Shown: positions 33,101 to 43,899, numbered from the stretch's first letter. The stretch: 64,000 bases of DNA from Neonectria sp. B-13 (GCA_002682825.1 NOKP01000015.1:558001-622000), one strand, 5' to 3'. Program-made: numbers and translations. Notes: generated from the letters alone by a model not told the origin.

Positions 33101-34674
33101 GCCAAGTCCAGAGGGTTGTAGGAGAGCCCATCGTTATCATCTCGCCTCTCATGCTCCCGCGTTTGCCCGGTTGTAATCTCAGGTCCGGCAGATCCAGCAG
33201 TCTCGAGCCTCTGTTCCAAGACACTGCGATCTGGTCATGTCGTAGATCCAAATCAAGGGTCCTTCGTGCTCCTTAGAACGTAGTCTAATAAGTGATACTG
33301 CGACAAGGTCTCCATTACCGTTTACGCCCCCCCGCCGCCCATCAACGTTGGAAATCGATCGTATTGCGCCCGCACAGCCTTGCGAGCGACCTCTTGCGGG
33401 CGTCTGAATGCGAGCTTCCCGCTCGATGGAATGGGGAAATCTGACGGCCATGCAATACTTAAGTTGACCTTGATCCCGCTGCTGTCAGACCGTTTCGAGA
33501 GGCTTGAGCTTACTCCAACTTCAATCCTTCTCGTCGCTCTAACATCAAGCATTACCGTCGTGGTCCAACATGCTCGAGCCATAACAACCTGTCCCAGAAT
33601 TACCGATGCATCCCGATTCCTTCCACTCCGTTGACACCGTCGTTCTTGGCTCACTGTAACTCCAACCGACGCGTCTTATTACTCCGCCTTGTCCTTGCCG
33701 GTTCCGATACTCTTCGACGCACCTGAACAACGCATACTCGTCAACCTCAATGGCTTCGCTTCCTTATCAGACTCTCATCTTACTGCCACACCCTCATGCA
33801 AGATTTGCGTAGCGGCTCAGCTGGACAATGGAGTCCGACCAGATGACGGATCTCTCGGCTCAGAGCATCCATCGTTGACTCCATTCAGGTCTGGTTCGGA
33901 CATCTCATAATTGGTTCGACGGGTCCTTGCCAAGCGGTTGTCTAGCTTGGCTCAGATAACAAGTCTGAAAATGCTTGCAACCTATTCCGCTTCACCTGTG
34001 GCGCGTTTAGCGTAAAGATAAGACTCGAGCACCAGATACGGCACCAAGGCACCCACCAACGTTTCTGCAAGTGATGGGGGTCGACATGATGGCTGAGTTT
34101 GTCAGCTTGCGAAACCGGCTCAAATTTCAGCCTTTTGCGAATGTATGATCCGAGTTGCCGATGGCTACTGGAAGCCATTATAGTTCGGAGGGAGGCTAGG
34201 CCAATCCTCGTTCGTATGGACTTCATGGGTGAGCAAGATGTTGTGAATGTGATTGAAACTGCCGTTGATTGGGTATCCTCCTGCATCGCATTCGCCCAGC
34301 CGTAGTTGTGTCTCATCATTGCCTATTCTTAGTCGATGATAATTCTTAGGTGTTGAATTGGTGGGTGGCGATATAAATGGTCAACAACTCTGCCCTGTCG
34401 ATATGCGCCATTGGTACTCCTTGCCCATGCAGAGGGGTTTGTGCCCGTCTGGTCACGTTTCGTGATACAATCCTCTTGAACCGACATTGACATATATTTC
34501 GCAACGGAGTTGATCCATCAACTCTAGGTCTTGTGAAATGACCTCCTCCAAATAGGCTTTCCAAGCCTTTGTCATCGGGTAATATTTGGGTTGCTCTTCA
34601 TATCTGTGAGCTTTGGCATGATTGGCATCTCACCACCAGGTAGTCGTGACGCCTTGAGGAAGACTTGACCGAAG
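30200..34674. other. Long intergenic region upstream of the ammonium transporter
   Basis: 4.5 kb. No open frame on either strand beyond about 110-150 codons shows a family motif, and no set of frames can be joined with credible introns. It contains GATAAG motifs at 31320, 31388, 32534, 32700, 32803 and 34017 (either strand). It may be a long nitrogen-responsive promoter or contain a non-coding transcript. Confidence 0.45.
31320..31393. promoter_or_regulatory. Paired GATAAG sites upstream of the ammonium transporter
   Basis: GATAAG at 31320-31325 (plus) and CTTATC at 31388-31393, 1.1-1.2 kb before the start at 30199, with a further TTATCTTTT at about 31432. Ammonium transporter genes of ascomycetes are classic targets of the GATA factor AreA/NIT2; occupancy here is inferred. 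Confidence 0.3.
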
Positions 34675-35271
34675 TCATGACTTGACCTCGCTTCTCCATT
34701 CGTTTTCCAGTTCGATCAATTGCTCTGCAACTTTCCAAGGCGCTTCCTCCTCCAAGACCCTCCTCTGCTCTCCAGATATCCGGTCAAGCACATACCGGCT
34801 CACAGTCGCGGCGTCTCGCTCCGCTGGGCGCCCAATACCGACAGCAATCCGAACAAATGGTGACGTAGGATATTTGCGCTGTGATACCGAACCCTTGACG
34901 CTCTTGATGCCGTTATGTCCCTTGTGACTCCGATCCCATGCTGTGAGTTTCACGACACCTAGGTCTCGCTCGAGTTCGTCATGGACAATGACAAGGCTGA
35001 GGGACGAAGGTTCGTGCTGTTTGATCATGTCCTGCCATGCGCGAGCCACGAACCCTCCGGAGATGTTCATGAGCGTGGGTGACTGGACCAATGTGTACTT
35101 TGGCCCATGAGACACTAGACAAGTCTGCTTTCCGAAAGTCACCTCTCGCAATGGGGGCTGCTGGAGAACCTTTGCCAAGCCATTGAGGGCGAAGTGGCCC
35201 GCTGAATGAAGGCTCTCATACTTGGGCAAGGGATTGCCAAGGCTGACAACAAGAAATCGAGGGCTGAACAT
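34675..35271 (-). CDS. PTH1: Peptidyl-tRNA hydrolase (Pth1 family)
   Basis: A 198-aa single-exon protein. The start chosen is the ATG at 35271, giving MFSPRFLVVSLGNPLPKYES, because the frame upstream has no ATG and the family begins with a hydrophobic strand leading to the GNP loop. Family motifs are visible: GNPLPKY with the likely catalytic His in LHSAG (residue 22), MNISGG (the conserved Asn), VIVHDELERDLGVVKL and KGHNGIKSV. Pth1 cleaves the ester bond of peptidyl-tRNAs released prematurely from ribosomes. In fungi it is usually mitochondrial; no clear presequence is seen here. It is head-to-head with RVS161, with 329 bp between start codons. Confidence 0.9.
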   Translation of the reverse strand: MFSPRFLVVSLGNPLPKYESLHSAGHFALNGLAKVLQQPPLREVTFGKQTCLVSHGPKYTLVQSPTLMNISGGFVARAWQDMIKQHEPSSLSLVIVHDELERDLGVVKLTAWDRSHKGHNGIKSVKGSVSQRKYPTSPFVRIAVGIGRPAERDAATVSRYVLDRISGEQRRVLEEEAPWKVAEQLIELENEWRSEVKS

Positions 35272-35600
35272 TCTGACGCGACAACTCTTCCAAAGCGTGT
35301 AGAGCTTCTCTCGCAAGTTTGAAGGCTTGACACGGTATCACGTGAGTCGCGCCACAACGGAAGAATAGAATCACCGATGACGTTACTCAGCCCCGTCGCT
35401 GACGTCGATCACCCGATTGGACTGTAATCGTGGCTGAGCCCCAGTTTTGTCGTCACTCACTGTCCAACTTGTTCGTGCCAACTCCTGGTTGCCTCTTGCA
35501 CCAACAAGCTTCCTCCTCGAACGCGTTTGACGACCTCCAAGTACGGATACCGAACTATTCATACCGAACGATCCAAGTTTGCAATTATCAGGCAGCCAAT
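35272..35600. promoter_or_regulatory. Shared divergent promoter PTH1/RVS161
   Basis: 329 bp separate the two start codons, so both promoters and both 5' UTRs must share this interval. No strong TATA box is seen. Confidence 0.5.
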
Positions 35601-36589
35601 ATGTCGTGGGCGGGTAGGCAAAGCTCTCACCCCGCAATGAGGAGGGGTCTAACAATGACATAGGGTTCAAGAAGAATGTGGGCCGCGCGACGACGCAGGT
35701 GATGATGAAGACGGGTATGCTGTCTCTCGATCTGAGGTTGGTAGAGTTCAACTAACGAGTTCCAACAGGGCACGTGGAGAAGACGAACGACCGAGATTAT
35801 GAAGTCGAGGAGAGGTTAGCGCACCCCTACAGGACCATCGGACGACATCTGACACGCGTCCAGGCGATTTAAGACAATGGAAGCGGCATCGCTACGGCTG
35901 CAGAAGGAGTCAAAAGGCTATCTTGACTCGCTAAGAGGTTGGTTGCCAGACACTGGGAAAATCGCGGCCGACAGCTAACACTATCAGCCATGACGGCATC
36001 GCAAATGCGAATCGCCGAAACGATCGACGCATTCTATGGCGACGCTGGCGCAAAGGACGGCGTCAGCAGGAGCTACAAACAAGCAGTGGAGGATCTGGAT
36101 GCCGAGACGATCAAAGCCCTAGACGGCCCGTACCGACAGACTGTCCTCGACCCCATCTCCCGCTTCTGCGCCTACTTCCCCGACGTTAACGAGTGCGTCA
36201 AGAAGCGCTCCCACAAGCTCCTGGATTACGACGCCCTCCGTGCAAAGGTCAAGCGCCTCGTCGAGAAGCCTGACAAGGATGCCACAAAGCTGCCGCGGAC
36301 CGAGAAGGAGATGGAGATGGCCAAGGCTGCGTACGAGCAGCTGAACGAGCAGCTCAGCACCGAGCTGCCACAGCTCATCGACCTGCGCGTGCCCTACCTC
36401 GACCCAAGCTTCGAGGCGCTCGTCAAAATCCAGCTGCGGTTCTGCGCAGAAGCGTACTCGCGCATGGCCCAGGTCCAGCAGTACTTGGACGCCGACACGA
36501 GAGACCAGTATGCCGAGGGACAATTGGACGCCAGGGTAGAGGAGGTGCTGCAAGAGATTCGGGAGCTGAGTATCAGCGGCACGGTCTAG
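35601..36589 (+). CDS. RVS161: BAR-domain amphiphysin Rvs161 (Hob3)
   Basis: Five exons: 35601-35613, 35664-35714, 35769-35814, 35864-35937 and 35988-36589 (261 aa). The introns are 49-54 bp, and two have weak donors (GTTAGC, GTTGGT). The joined start MSWAGFKKNVGRATTQVMMKTG is the highly conserved opening of fungal Rvs161/Hob3. The BAR domain follows (DRDYEVEERRFKTMEAASLRLQ as first helix, DPISRFCAYFPDVNE, KRSHKLLDYDALRAKV, LPQLIDLRVPYLDPSFEALVK). It forms a heterodimer with Rvs167 that tubulates membrane at endocytic sites and affects actin and cell fusion. There is no SH3 domain, as expected for Rvs161. Length matches the yeast protein (about 265 aa). First exons of only 13 and 51 nt are typical of this gene. 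Confidence 0.95.
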
Positions 36590-36987
36590 GGTGGACGAGG
36601 CTTGAGCGTCTAATTTGGAACACTTGGGAACGGCGTACGGAAAGGGGTGCAGCCAGCTGCTTGTAGACATTTGATGTCTTGTTGATGAATACATGAATAG
36701 ACAACCTGCTTGCTGGGCTTTTCATCTTGGGAAGCCGGGGTTGGAGTTCAACTGATAGAAATTCTCGGGCCACTTGTTTCATGTTTCATCCACCAACCCA
36801 GGTTTCGTAAGGGTTCAATCTACGGGTATTCCGTAACGTACCCCAAGATTCGCAAACAGAGCGTCCAGGTTGTCCCTTGGGGAGCATACCGCTCTCATTA
36901 TCACACCATTCACACCCCAGCCAGGTGTTGAGATGCGTCTCTAAGCCCCGTTCTGTTTAATCCATCCATTTCGCCGAGCCACGAGGC
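36590..36987. other. Convergent intergenic region RVS161/DCP1
   Basis: 398 bp between two stop codons; 3' UTRs only. Nothing else seen. Confidence 0.65.
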
Positions 36988-37656
36988 CTAGTTTCCATCA
37001 GCAGCGCCGTTCGGTTTTCCAAACAGGTCGCTTAAGCTTAGTCTTCGGCCCAGAGCTTGCAGGGCCGGTCCAACTTCAGGACCTTGTGCTTCAACAGGGC
37101 CTGCAGACCTTGCAACTTTCCAACTCTCCTGGATCGTTGCCGCGTTCACCTCTCTTGTCTCGTCCTTGTCGTTGTGAATCCATACGCCTAGCACCTTCTC
37201 GCCTTCCTCCCACTCGCCCTCAACCCGCAGAATGACAAGCTCTTCCGAAATCTCGACATGCGAAACCCTAGCTAGATCCACAATGACATTGTCCAACCCT
37301 CTCCTGTTCAAGACAAAGACACAAGCTCGTGGTCGATGGTCGGGGTCTTCGGGGAGTGGCGATTGGGCGCAAACGAACATGGTGCCCTCCACTCCGGACT
37401 TATCCCAGCCTCCTGACACGCTGCCAAAGGTATAAATGACGGCGTTGGCGGCTATGCTGAGTATAGTGTGGATCGAGGGCAGGTAGCGCTGGAGAACGGA
37501 GAGGTTGAGTTCAGTATTGTTGCGTGGTGGGGGAGGCACATAGGCGTTGTGCATCGACGAGTATGCGACGGCGTCGGACTCGTAGTCGGAGACTGCGGGT
37601 ATTCGGTTTGAGGGCTGACGGGTGTGCCGCGCATTACGTGGTGTTTGCCGGCTCAT
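36988..37656 (-). CDS. DCP1: mRNA-decapping complex subunit Dcp1
   Basis: A 222-aa single-exon protein with ATG at 37656. After a basic, Pro/Asn-rich N-terminus the EVH1-like Dcp1 domain runs from about residue 46 to 170: NNTELNLSVLQRYLPSI, ANAVIYTFGSVSGGWDKSGV, then VEGTMFVCAQSPLP, RACVFVLNRRGLDNVIVDL and EGEWEEGEKVLGVWIHND. Dcp1 activates the Dcp2 pyrophosphatase that removes the 5' cap in cytoplasmic mRNA decay. The aromatic pocket residues expected for the fold (Trp in GGWDK, Trp in GVWIH) are present. The C-terminal tail (residues 180-222) is short, as in other ascomycetes. The gene diverges from the 5-phosphatase gene with 634 bp between starts. Confidence 0.92.
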   Translation of the reverse strand: MSRQTPRNARHTRQPSNRIPAVSDYESDAVAYSSMHNAYVPPPPRNNTELNLSVLQRYLPSIHTILSIAANAVIYTFGSVSGGWDKSGVEGTMFVCAQSPLPEDPDHRPRACVFVLNRRGLDNVIVDLARVSHVEISEELVILRVEGEWEEGEKVLGVWIHNDKDETREVNAATIQESWKVARSAGPVEAQGPEVGPALQALGRRLSLSDLFGKPNGAADGN

Positions 37657-38290
37657 GGCTGGGCTGTGAAGAGGCGACGATGGCGACAGGAGGAGTAGGG
37701 TACGGGAGCGTGATGCTCAGACCGACGTTCGCAGTTGGTTGGTGAGTGGTCGCCTTTGAGGTTGACCTGGCAGCAATAAAAGTCCTGATCTAGGCGACTC
37801 GGTATATTGACGCAGCGCTGGCTGGTGGCTTCGTATCACTGGAGAAAGTAGACGTGGAATGTGATATTGGTGTTGATGAAGTGAAGCAAGGCAAGGCACA
37901 TGACATTCTTGGGCATCTCGATTGGAGCTTGGTCCACGCGTGCATGCCTTATCGATAACGGCGCAAAGATGGGATGACGCTGCGTCGCGGGGCTGCTACC
38001 CTGGAGTCTCGATTCATCATCACCAGCAAACCAACCCGGATCCGGACGACATCATCAAGCTGGCCGCGGGCCTGGACCTGTTATTGTTTTTGCTTCTTCT
38101 TTTGATCATAGAAAGCATATTTATTTTTCGCGCCGATTGCATCCTGAAGCCGAGTCCGTCGTTCGGACGCGCTCCCACCTGAAGCTCCCGAGACGACGTC
38201 ATGATCTAGGGGACCAGAAACCGAACCTCCCACGATACCACGAGTCGAAGACATCACGCCGACTGGTCTCGCTCCTCTTGCTCTACTAGA
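37657..38290. other. Divergent promoter region DCP1 / 5-phosphatase
   Basis: 634 bp with no gene recognised. An A/T-rich strip (about 38085-38130) lies about 160-205 bp before the plus start. Confidence 0.5.
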
Positions 38291-41239
38291 ATGGCGTCCC
38301 AAGCCGACGAGCCCTCGATTCAGACGGCCGGCTCAGAGACAGCTGAGCCCTCGACGACGACGCTACTTTCTCTCGCGAAAGCCGTTCACGCGAGACGATC
38401 GGAATACGTGAGACCGCACAGGATAAAGGTCAAGATTGGAACATGGAACGTGGCAGCATGCCCAGGCACGGACAAAGACCTCGCGACCTGGTTCGCCAGC
38501 GGAGAGGGCATCGACCAGGACTTCGAGACGCTCGACTTGTCGCAAAACCCCTCGGTGGAGCACGCAGATCCGGCGCAGCACCATGGAGACTCAGGGCCGT
38601 ACCATCTGGTTGCCGGGAAGAACATTGGCCTTTACGTACTGGGGCTGCAGGAGATTGTGGATCTCAGCACCACCAAGGACTACATGAACCGCGCAGTCTA
38701 CACCGATACAAGCGCCATGGAGAAGTGGCAGGCTGCGCTGGAAGCTGCCCTGCCGCCCGGATATGAGCTGATCACGACGGAGCAAATGACCGGCTTACTG
38801 CTACTTGTCTACGCATCCCCCGAAGTCGCAGCCACAATCAGCAACGTCAGCACAAAGCAGGTCGGAACTGGGCTCCTGGGCTATTTTGGGAACAAGGGCG
38901 CCGTGACGACACGACTACTCCTGGGAGAAACGACTCGCATGGTCTTCATAAATAGTCACCTCGCTAGTGGCGCCGGCACATCATACCTCGATCGCCGATG
39001 CTGGGACGTTGGACAAATCCTATCCAAGACGCAGTTCGACCCGATTGTTATCGCTGGGGTTGTGGAAGACGAAGAAGAGGAGAAGATTGGCGATGAGGAC
39101 CTCGCTTTCTGGTTTGGTGACTTGAATTTCCGACTCGACGGGTTGCCCGGCGATGACATTAGACGGTTGTTGACATTACACGCGCGCGGCGAGTACGGTG
39201 CGAGCGATGATACGACGAAGACACGGCTTGGTGAACAAGGGGTCATCGTGATGAAGAGCTCCGACAGCGATGACGATGCGACAACCATGTCATCACTACA
39301 CTCTCGAGACGAGAGTTTCGACTCAGCAAGCTCTCTCCCCGATCCTGACGACTTCCCCGAGGACCCCAGTCAAGATCCCACCTCTTTGCAGGCCACAATC
39401 GACTCTCTTCTACCCCACGACCAACTGCGAAGGATGATGAAACAGCGCAAAGTCTTCCACGAAGGCTGGCGAGAAGGCGCCATTACATTTCTACCCACCT
39501 ATAAATACGACGTGGGGACCGTCGGCCTCTTTGACACGAGTGAGAAACAACGGGCTCCAAGTTGGTGTGATCGAATCTTGTTCCGAACTCGGAAGGACAA
39601 GCAAGCGTACGAGACAAAGATAAAAGAAGAAAAAGAAGCAAGGAAGAAGGACGAGGAAATGAGGGCGAGAGGCCTCGAGGACGACGACGACGTGCTCTTC
39701 AGCTATGACCCAGATGCAGACGGAGAGGATCTACCCAAGACGACCGAAACAAGTGCATATGACGAGTACGACGAGTATGACGACAACGAGGTGCCTGAAG
39801 CCGAGGATGTGGTGACCAAGGAAGGCTTTCATGATCGCATAGCCCTGGAGATCTACGCCTCACACCAACGCATCTCATCCTCTGACCATAAACCCATTAC
39901 ATCCACCTTCATTCTCGACTACGACGCTGTGGTTCCCGATCTCAAGGCAATAGTCCACGCCGAGGTTGCTCGCGAGCTAGACAGGGCCGAGAACGAGGGC
40001 CGACCGGGGATCACAGTCGTCGTGGAGGGCGGAGACGGAAAAGATGAAAACGTAGTGGATTTCGGATTGATTGGGCCGTTAGAGAGGACGACGACTTCAT
40101 TGACAGTTGCAAATACCAGCAGTGTGCCAGCAACTTTCTCATTTGTTGAGAAACCGACTACCGATGATGGAGACGGCGAGATTCCTGCCTGGCTCAAGAC
40201 AGCTTTCTTGCGGGCAGACGATGATTCCCCGGAGCCTCTTGGGCGATCTGTGACCTTGGATCCTGGAGAGACCGTCTTGGTCCTGTTAGAAATACAGATC
40301 TGGTCGATATCTCATATCCGCGCCCTGAACGAAGCCCGCGCCAAGATCGAGGACGTTCTGGTGCTTCGGATAGAAGACGGCCGGGATCACTTCATCCCTG
40401 TGCGCGGAACATGGAAGCCAACCTGCCTCGGACGGTCACTCTTGGAGCTCACGCGGATCCCGGACGGCGGTATCAGGAAGTTCCTGCACGACAAGAATAT
40501 TACGGGAGCAATCCCATACGACTCGGATGTGCATTGCTCCGCCCCAAAGGAACTGTTCAAACTTACTGAGGCAGTTCAGGCCCTGGTGGAGAGGAGCATT
40601 GCCGACGCCACCATGCTACAGGACGCGGGCTTGTCCCGGGATCCCGGGTGGCCCGTCGACCCTACGACTTGGAAGTTAGAACGCACCGAGCAGCTGAGGC
40701 ATCAAATTGCCCTTATCGAAGCGCTCGACACGGATTCGTCGCTGGTCGAGGCCTTGCCTATCGAGCTCGCAGCGGCTCTGAAGCTCGAGGCCCTGTCCTC
40801 TGTTCTATTACTCTTCCTTGAGTCTCTCACAGATGGCCTCATTCCTACCAATATCTGGGCTAAGCTCTCCACCGCATTGCCTAACATATCCTCTCTGCCC
40901 GCGACCACCCTGCCCGACACTAAGACGGAGGTCCTTGATATCCTCTCCTCGGCACCGAACCACAACATCGCCTTTGTCTTCCTGACAGCCACGCTGTCGC
41001 GTGTTGCTTCGGAGCTGACACCCGCTACCGCGGACTCGAAGGGCATGGGCCTCACCCGCCGGCTAAGTTTCCGGCTCGGGGGCGAAGACGAGAACTTAAA
41101 GAAACGTAAAATTCGGGAGAGGAGATATGCGGAGGTGGTCGGCCCGCTGGTGTGCCGAGTCGACGAGAAGGAGAAGGGCGCCAGGGATAGGGCAAGGGCA
41201 GTGGTGGAGATATTTCTGCGAAGAGACGAGAGTAGCTAG
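38291..41239 (+). CDS. OCRL/INPP5B-like inositol polyphosphate 5-phosphatase with ASH and RhoGAP-like regions
   Basis: 982 codons without intron from ATG 38291. The catalytic domain lies at about residues 46-545 and shows all 5-phosphatase motifs: TWNVAACPG, VLGLQEIVDL (metal-binding Glu), FGNKGAV, FINSHLASG, FWFGDLNFRLDG, RAPSWCDRILFRT and SSDHKPITS. Two acidic, low-complexity insertions split it, at about 315-375 (Ser/Asp-rich) and about 435-515 (Lys/Glu then Asp/Tyr-rich). An ASH-like beta domain follows (about 580-710: VVDFGLIGPLERTTTSLTVAN, then VPVRGTWKP), and then a RhoGAP-like region (about 720-930) without an evident arginine finger in the usual loop. It probably removes the 5-phosphate from PI(4,5)P2 or PI(3,4,5)P3 on endosomal or Golgi membranes. 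Order and length match OCRL rather than synaptojanin: no Sac1 domain. Confidence 0.9.
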   Translation: MASQADEPSIQTAGSETAEPSTTTLLSLAKAVHARRSEYVRPHRIKVKIGTWNVAACPGTDKDLATWFASGEGIDQDFETLDLSQNPSVEHADPAQHHGDSGPYHLVAGKNIGLYVLGLQEIVDLSTTKDYMNRAVYTDTSAMEKWQAALEAALPPGYELITTEQMTGLLLLVYASPEVAATISNVSTKQVGTGLLGYFGNKGAVTTRLLLGETTRMVFINSHLASGAGTSYLDRRCWDVGQILSKTQFDPIVIAGVVEDEEEEKIGDEDLAFWFGDLNFRLDGLPGDDIRRLLTLHARGEYGASDDTTKTRLGEQGVIVMKSSDSDDDATTMSSLHSRDESFDSASSLPDPDDFPEDPSQDPTSLQATIDSLLPHDQLRRMMKQRKVFHEGWREGAITFLPTYKYDVGTVGLFDTSEKQRAPSWCDRILFRTRKDKQAYETKIKEEKEARKKDEEMRARGLEDDDDVLFSYDPDADGEDLPKTTETSAYDEYDEYDDNEVPEAEDVVTKEGFHDRIALEIYASHQRISSSDHKPITSTFILDYDAVVPDLKAIVHAEVARELDRAENEGRPGITVVVEGGDGKDENVVDFGLIGPLERTTTSLTVANTSSVPATFSFVEKPTTDDGDGEIPAWLKTAFLRADDDSPEPLGRSVTLDPGETVLVLLEIQIWSISHIRALNEARAKIEDVLVLRIEDGRDHFIPVRGTWKPTCLGRSLLELTRIPDGGIRKFLHDKNITGAIPYDSDVHCSAPKELFKLTEAVQALVERSIADATMLQDAGLSRDPGWPVDPTTWKLERTEQLRHQIALIEALDTDSSLVEALPIELAAALKLEALSSVLLLFLESLTDGLIPTNIWAKLSTALPNISSLPATTLPDTKTEVLDILSSAPNHNIAFVFLTATLSRVASELTPATADSKGMGLTRRLSFRLGGEDENLKKRKIRERRYAEVVGPLVCRVDEKEKGARDRARAVVEIFLRRDESS

Positions 41240-42074
41240 AAGCGTAGGCACCTCAAGACGAGGGCCATGCGGGCAAGTGTGCGAGCCTTGTTGTTCAAGG
41301 CCTGCGAGGATCTATAATCTTCCCTTACGAGTTATAATATCTGTATGCAACGGCGATCAAGACGGCAAGCGGAAGACGTCAACTAGAGACGGTGGGTGTT
41401 CCTTCTTACAGGGAGTCTTGAGGACTTATCGAATCAGATACTTTAGTTATGCAGGCACTGACTTGGGATCAGCATCTCGCATATGCCGGAGGAGATGATG
41501 TCTGAACGTGGGATTCTGCGTGTGGAGTATACGACCTTAATGTGGCGACACTTGATGATAGAGAAGCCTGTATTTAATTTGTTACCAGCTCGATGACATG
41601 CAGTTTGGGAACGGATTGCTGGAGTTGTTTGCGCTGCCCGTGTGCCTGTTTCCCTTTGCGACTTCAAAGGGAGGGAACGACCAACTGACGTGACGTAATA
41701 TAGCAGACCGTTTCTGACAGGAAAGGAGCCTTTAACAAAGACCTAAGATACTATCGATTAGGACGAATTCCTTGAAAGAAATGCGCGGTGGGGAGTGATT
41801 CACGGAAGTGTGGCCTATGATCAAACCTGATCAGTTTCCCTCCCTCCAAGAACATGCGGGTGACCAAGTGACTCAGGCGGTCACTTCCGACTGACTCTGC
41901 TGCCTGGATTCAGTTTCCCTTAATTTAGTCCCTTGTATCTCGTCCGCTCGTTCTCTCGCTACATTCTTGGCGCTTCAGCTGTCGATCCTCGCTCACTACT
42001 ACCTCAACTGTACTGTTACACCCGGCTCTTCACGAACAAGCGACGCGTAACCACAGCACACATCTAATGCCATC
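41240..42074. other. Intergenic, no gene recognised
   Basis: 0.83 kb; the 3' region of the phosphatase gene, then CT-rich sequence (about 41930-42000) leading to the next frame. Confidence 0.55.
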
Positions 42075-43040
42075 ATGAGATGGGGAGTCAAGGCCACAGA
42101 CACCGCCAAAGTGTCAATCGAGGCGAGATACATCATCGCGGACAGAACGCTGGCTGTGCTTGACGACCTCAAGGAGTTGCGCATTCGTGCGGTACAGCAC
42201 ACGTCTGCCGAAGACATCGGGATCTTCGCGGCCTTTGTGCCACTGCCCCGATCGGACGGAAATGAAGAAACAGACCTGTTTGATGGCTTCTCGAGATTCG
42301 ACTTTCCTTGGCTGGGAGAAGAGGATGCCCATGATTAGGGTTCTCAAGCATTCCTTCTTCCTGCAGACTGGTATATTGAGCACCCATGCTCTGAGGCAAT
42401 GGAACCTCTTCTGGACACCGTCGACCGAACGGGTTTCGATTCTGCGGAACCTGTAGCGTTCCACCATGGTAGATGCGAGGGAGACATGGCCGACTATGAT
42501 ACCTTCTACGACGAGCTGTTCTCAGACGACGAAGCACACACTGGGCCACCGCCGTCACCGGAGCACGAGACGGACTTCCCCGGCTGCGATATAGACGACC
42601 ACAACACGAACCAGGTTGTCGACGACGAAACCAAGCACATTCTCGCTACCCCTTGGAGCACAACATTCCCTGCTCAGCTCAAGTCGTACCTTGACCAAGT
42701 CGAAGCCAAATACGACCAACAAGTGTCGGTAGACCAACTCATCCAGCTTCAGAATTGTATCGACGAGACAGACGACTTCCACGAATACATCCGCTCCAGC
42801 ATCCGAGACAACAAGGCCGCTCTGAACCGCCGCCAAGCTCGGTACCGACTGATCGAAGCCGGCGGCGACATGGCCGGTTTCATGAAGAGCGGCGGGCTGG
42901 GGAGTCCGTTGGTGGATGTAATCAGCGTCGACGAAGAATGGCCGGACGATTGCTGGGGTACGTCTGTCGAGAAGAAGCTGCGGAGGAAGATCTATCACGG
43001 CGCAATAACACCCGTGGGACCTCCAGCTACGGGCATCTGA
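42075..43040 (+). pseudogene. Unknown gene, one continuous frame broken by an in-frame TAG
   Basis: From an ATG in good context at 42075 a single reading frame runs to a TGA at 43038-43040, interrupted only by TAG at 42336-42338 (codon 88). Both halves look like protein: the first has a mixed helical/strand composition; the second has acidic stretches, LKSYLDQVEAKYDQQVSVDQ, EYIRSSIRDNKAALNRRQAR and a Trp-containing end near EEWPDDCWG. I do not recognise the family. Three readings are open. A nonsense mutation made it a pseudogene. An intron 42192-42338 (GTACAG donor, TAG acceptor, 147 nt, frame-preserving) removes the stop. Or the second half is its own gene from an ATG at 42399 or 42486. Downstream, 43150-43459 has another protein-like frame that could be a further exon, but no convincing splice joins it. 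Confidence 0.4.
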
Positions 43041-43899
43041 GGGTGTTAAGATGGAAGACACTCTCACTATACCATGCCACGCGCTCACCACCTTGTTGGG
43101 ACTCCTCTGCATTTGGCGCCAACCTTCACCATGCCCGCAGCTCTAGGATCATGGACGAATACGTAGGGGGCATGACCATCGCCATTCAGAGTATGAGACA
43201 CCTGCGGCATCTCGATCAGGACAAACCTTCGCATTGGGAGAGCCTGCGCCCACCCGATTCATACGAAGGGCATGATCAATCCCTAACCACGAAGAGACAC
43301 AAAATGAGTGTGGTCGCCGAGGCCCAGATCAACGAGCACATCACACGGAATCGTCGTCGCACACGCGCATGTACCGGGCATATCGACTTGGGTAGAGATT
43401 GGTCTGGCAAAAGGCCTGGAGTTTTGAGATGGAATGACCTGAGCGATAGTTACACTTAGAGCAATTGGAAAGGACCTTGGGTTCGGATCTGGGTAGGGTC
43501 AGGGGCATCGCTTATGCACTGGTCTTCAGGGATTGTAACACATAGGCATAGGGCGGGGAGTATTGTCCATCGAAACATGGAATATAATTGATAGGTATAA
43601 TTATGGTGTGAAGGTCAGTCCACAGGGTTCCGACCCCTGTCCTAGTTTCATATCAATCTCGGGGAACCGTAAATTTTCCATCATATGCCGATCCAGTCTT
43701 GTTGCGACGGTGTGTTGACTTCCATTTTTCGTATTTCTTTTTGTTTCTCGGTTCTGTGCCCTGCTTGTACTGGGCCCGTCCTGCCTCTAAGTATATTTCG
43801 TATTCCGTAAGTGTCGATAGGCCGTAAAAGGTGTCGGGAAGGACTGTGTTGAGATACCAGTAATGTCTGCGTCTGGGGTAAATGTGTCTCCGTGTAAGA
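43041..43899. other. Convergent region between the broken gene and the C6 zinc-cluster gene
   Basis: 0.86 kb. Contains an unassigned open frame (in-frame ATG at 43151, ending 43459) with basic, Arg-rich sequence; the rest is 3' flank. Confidence 0.35.
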
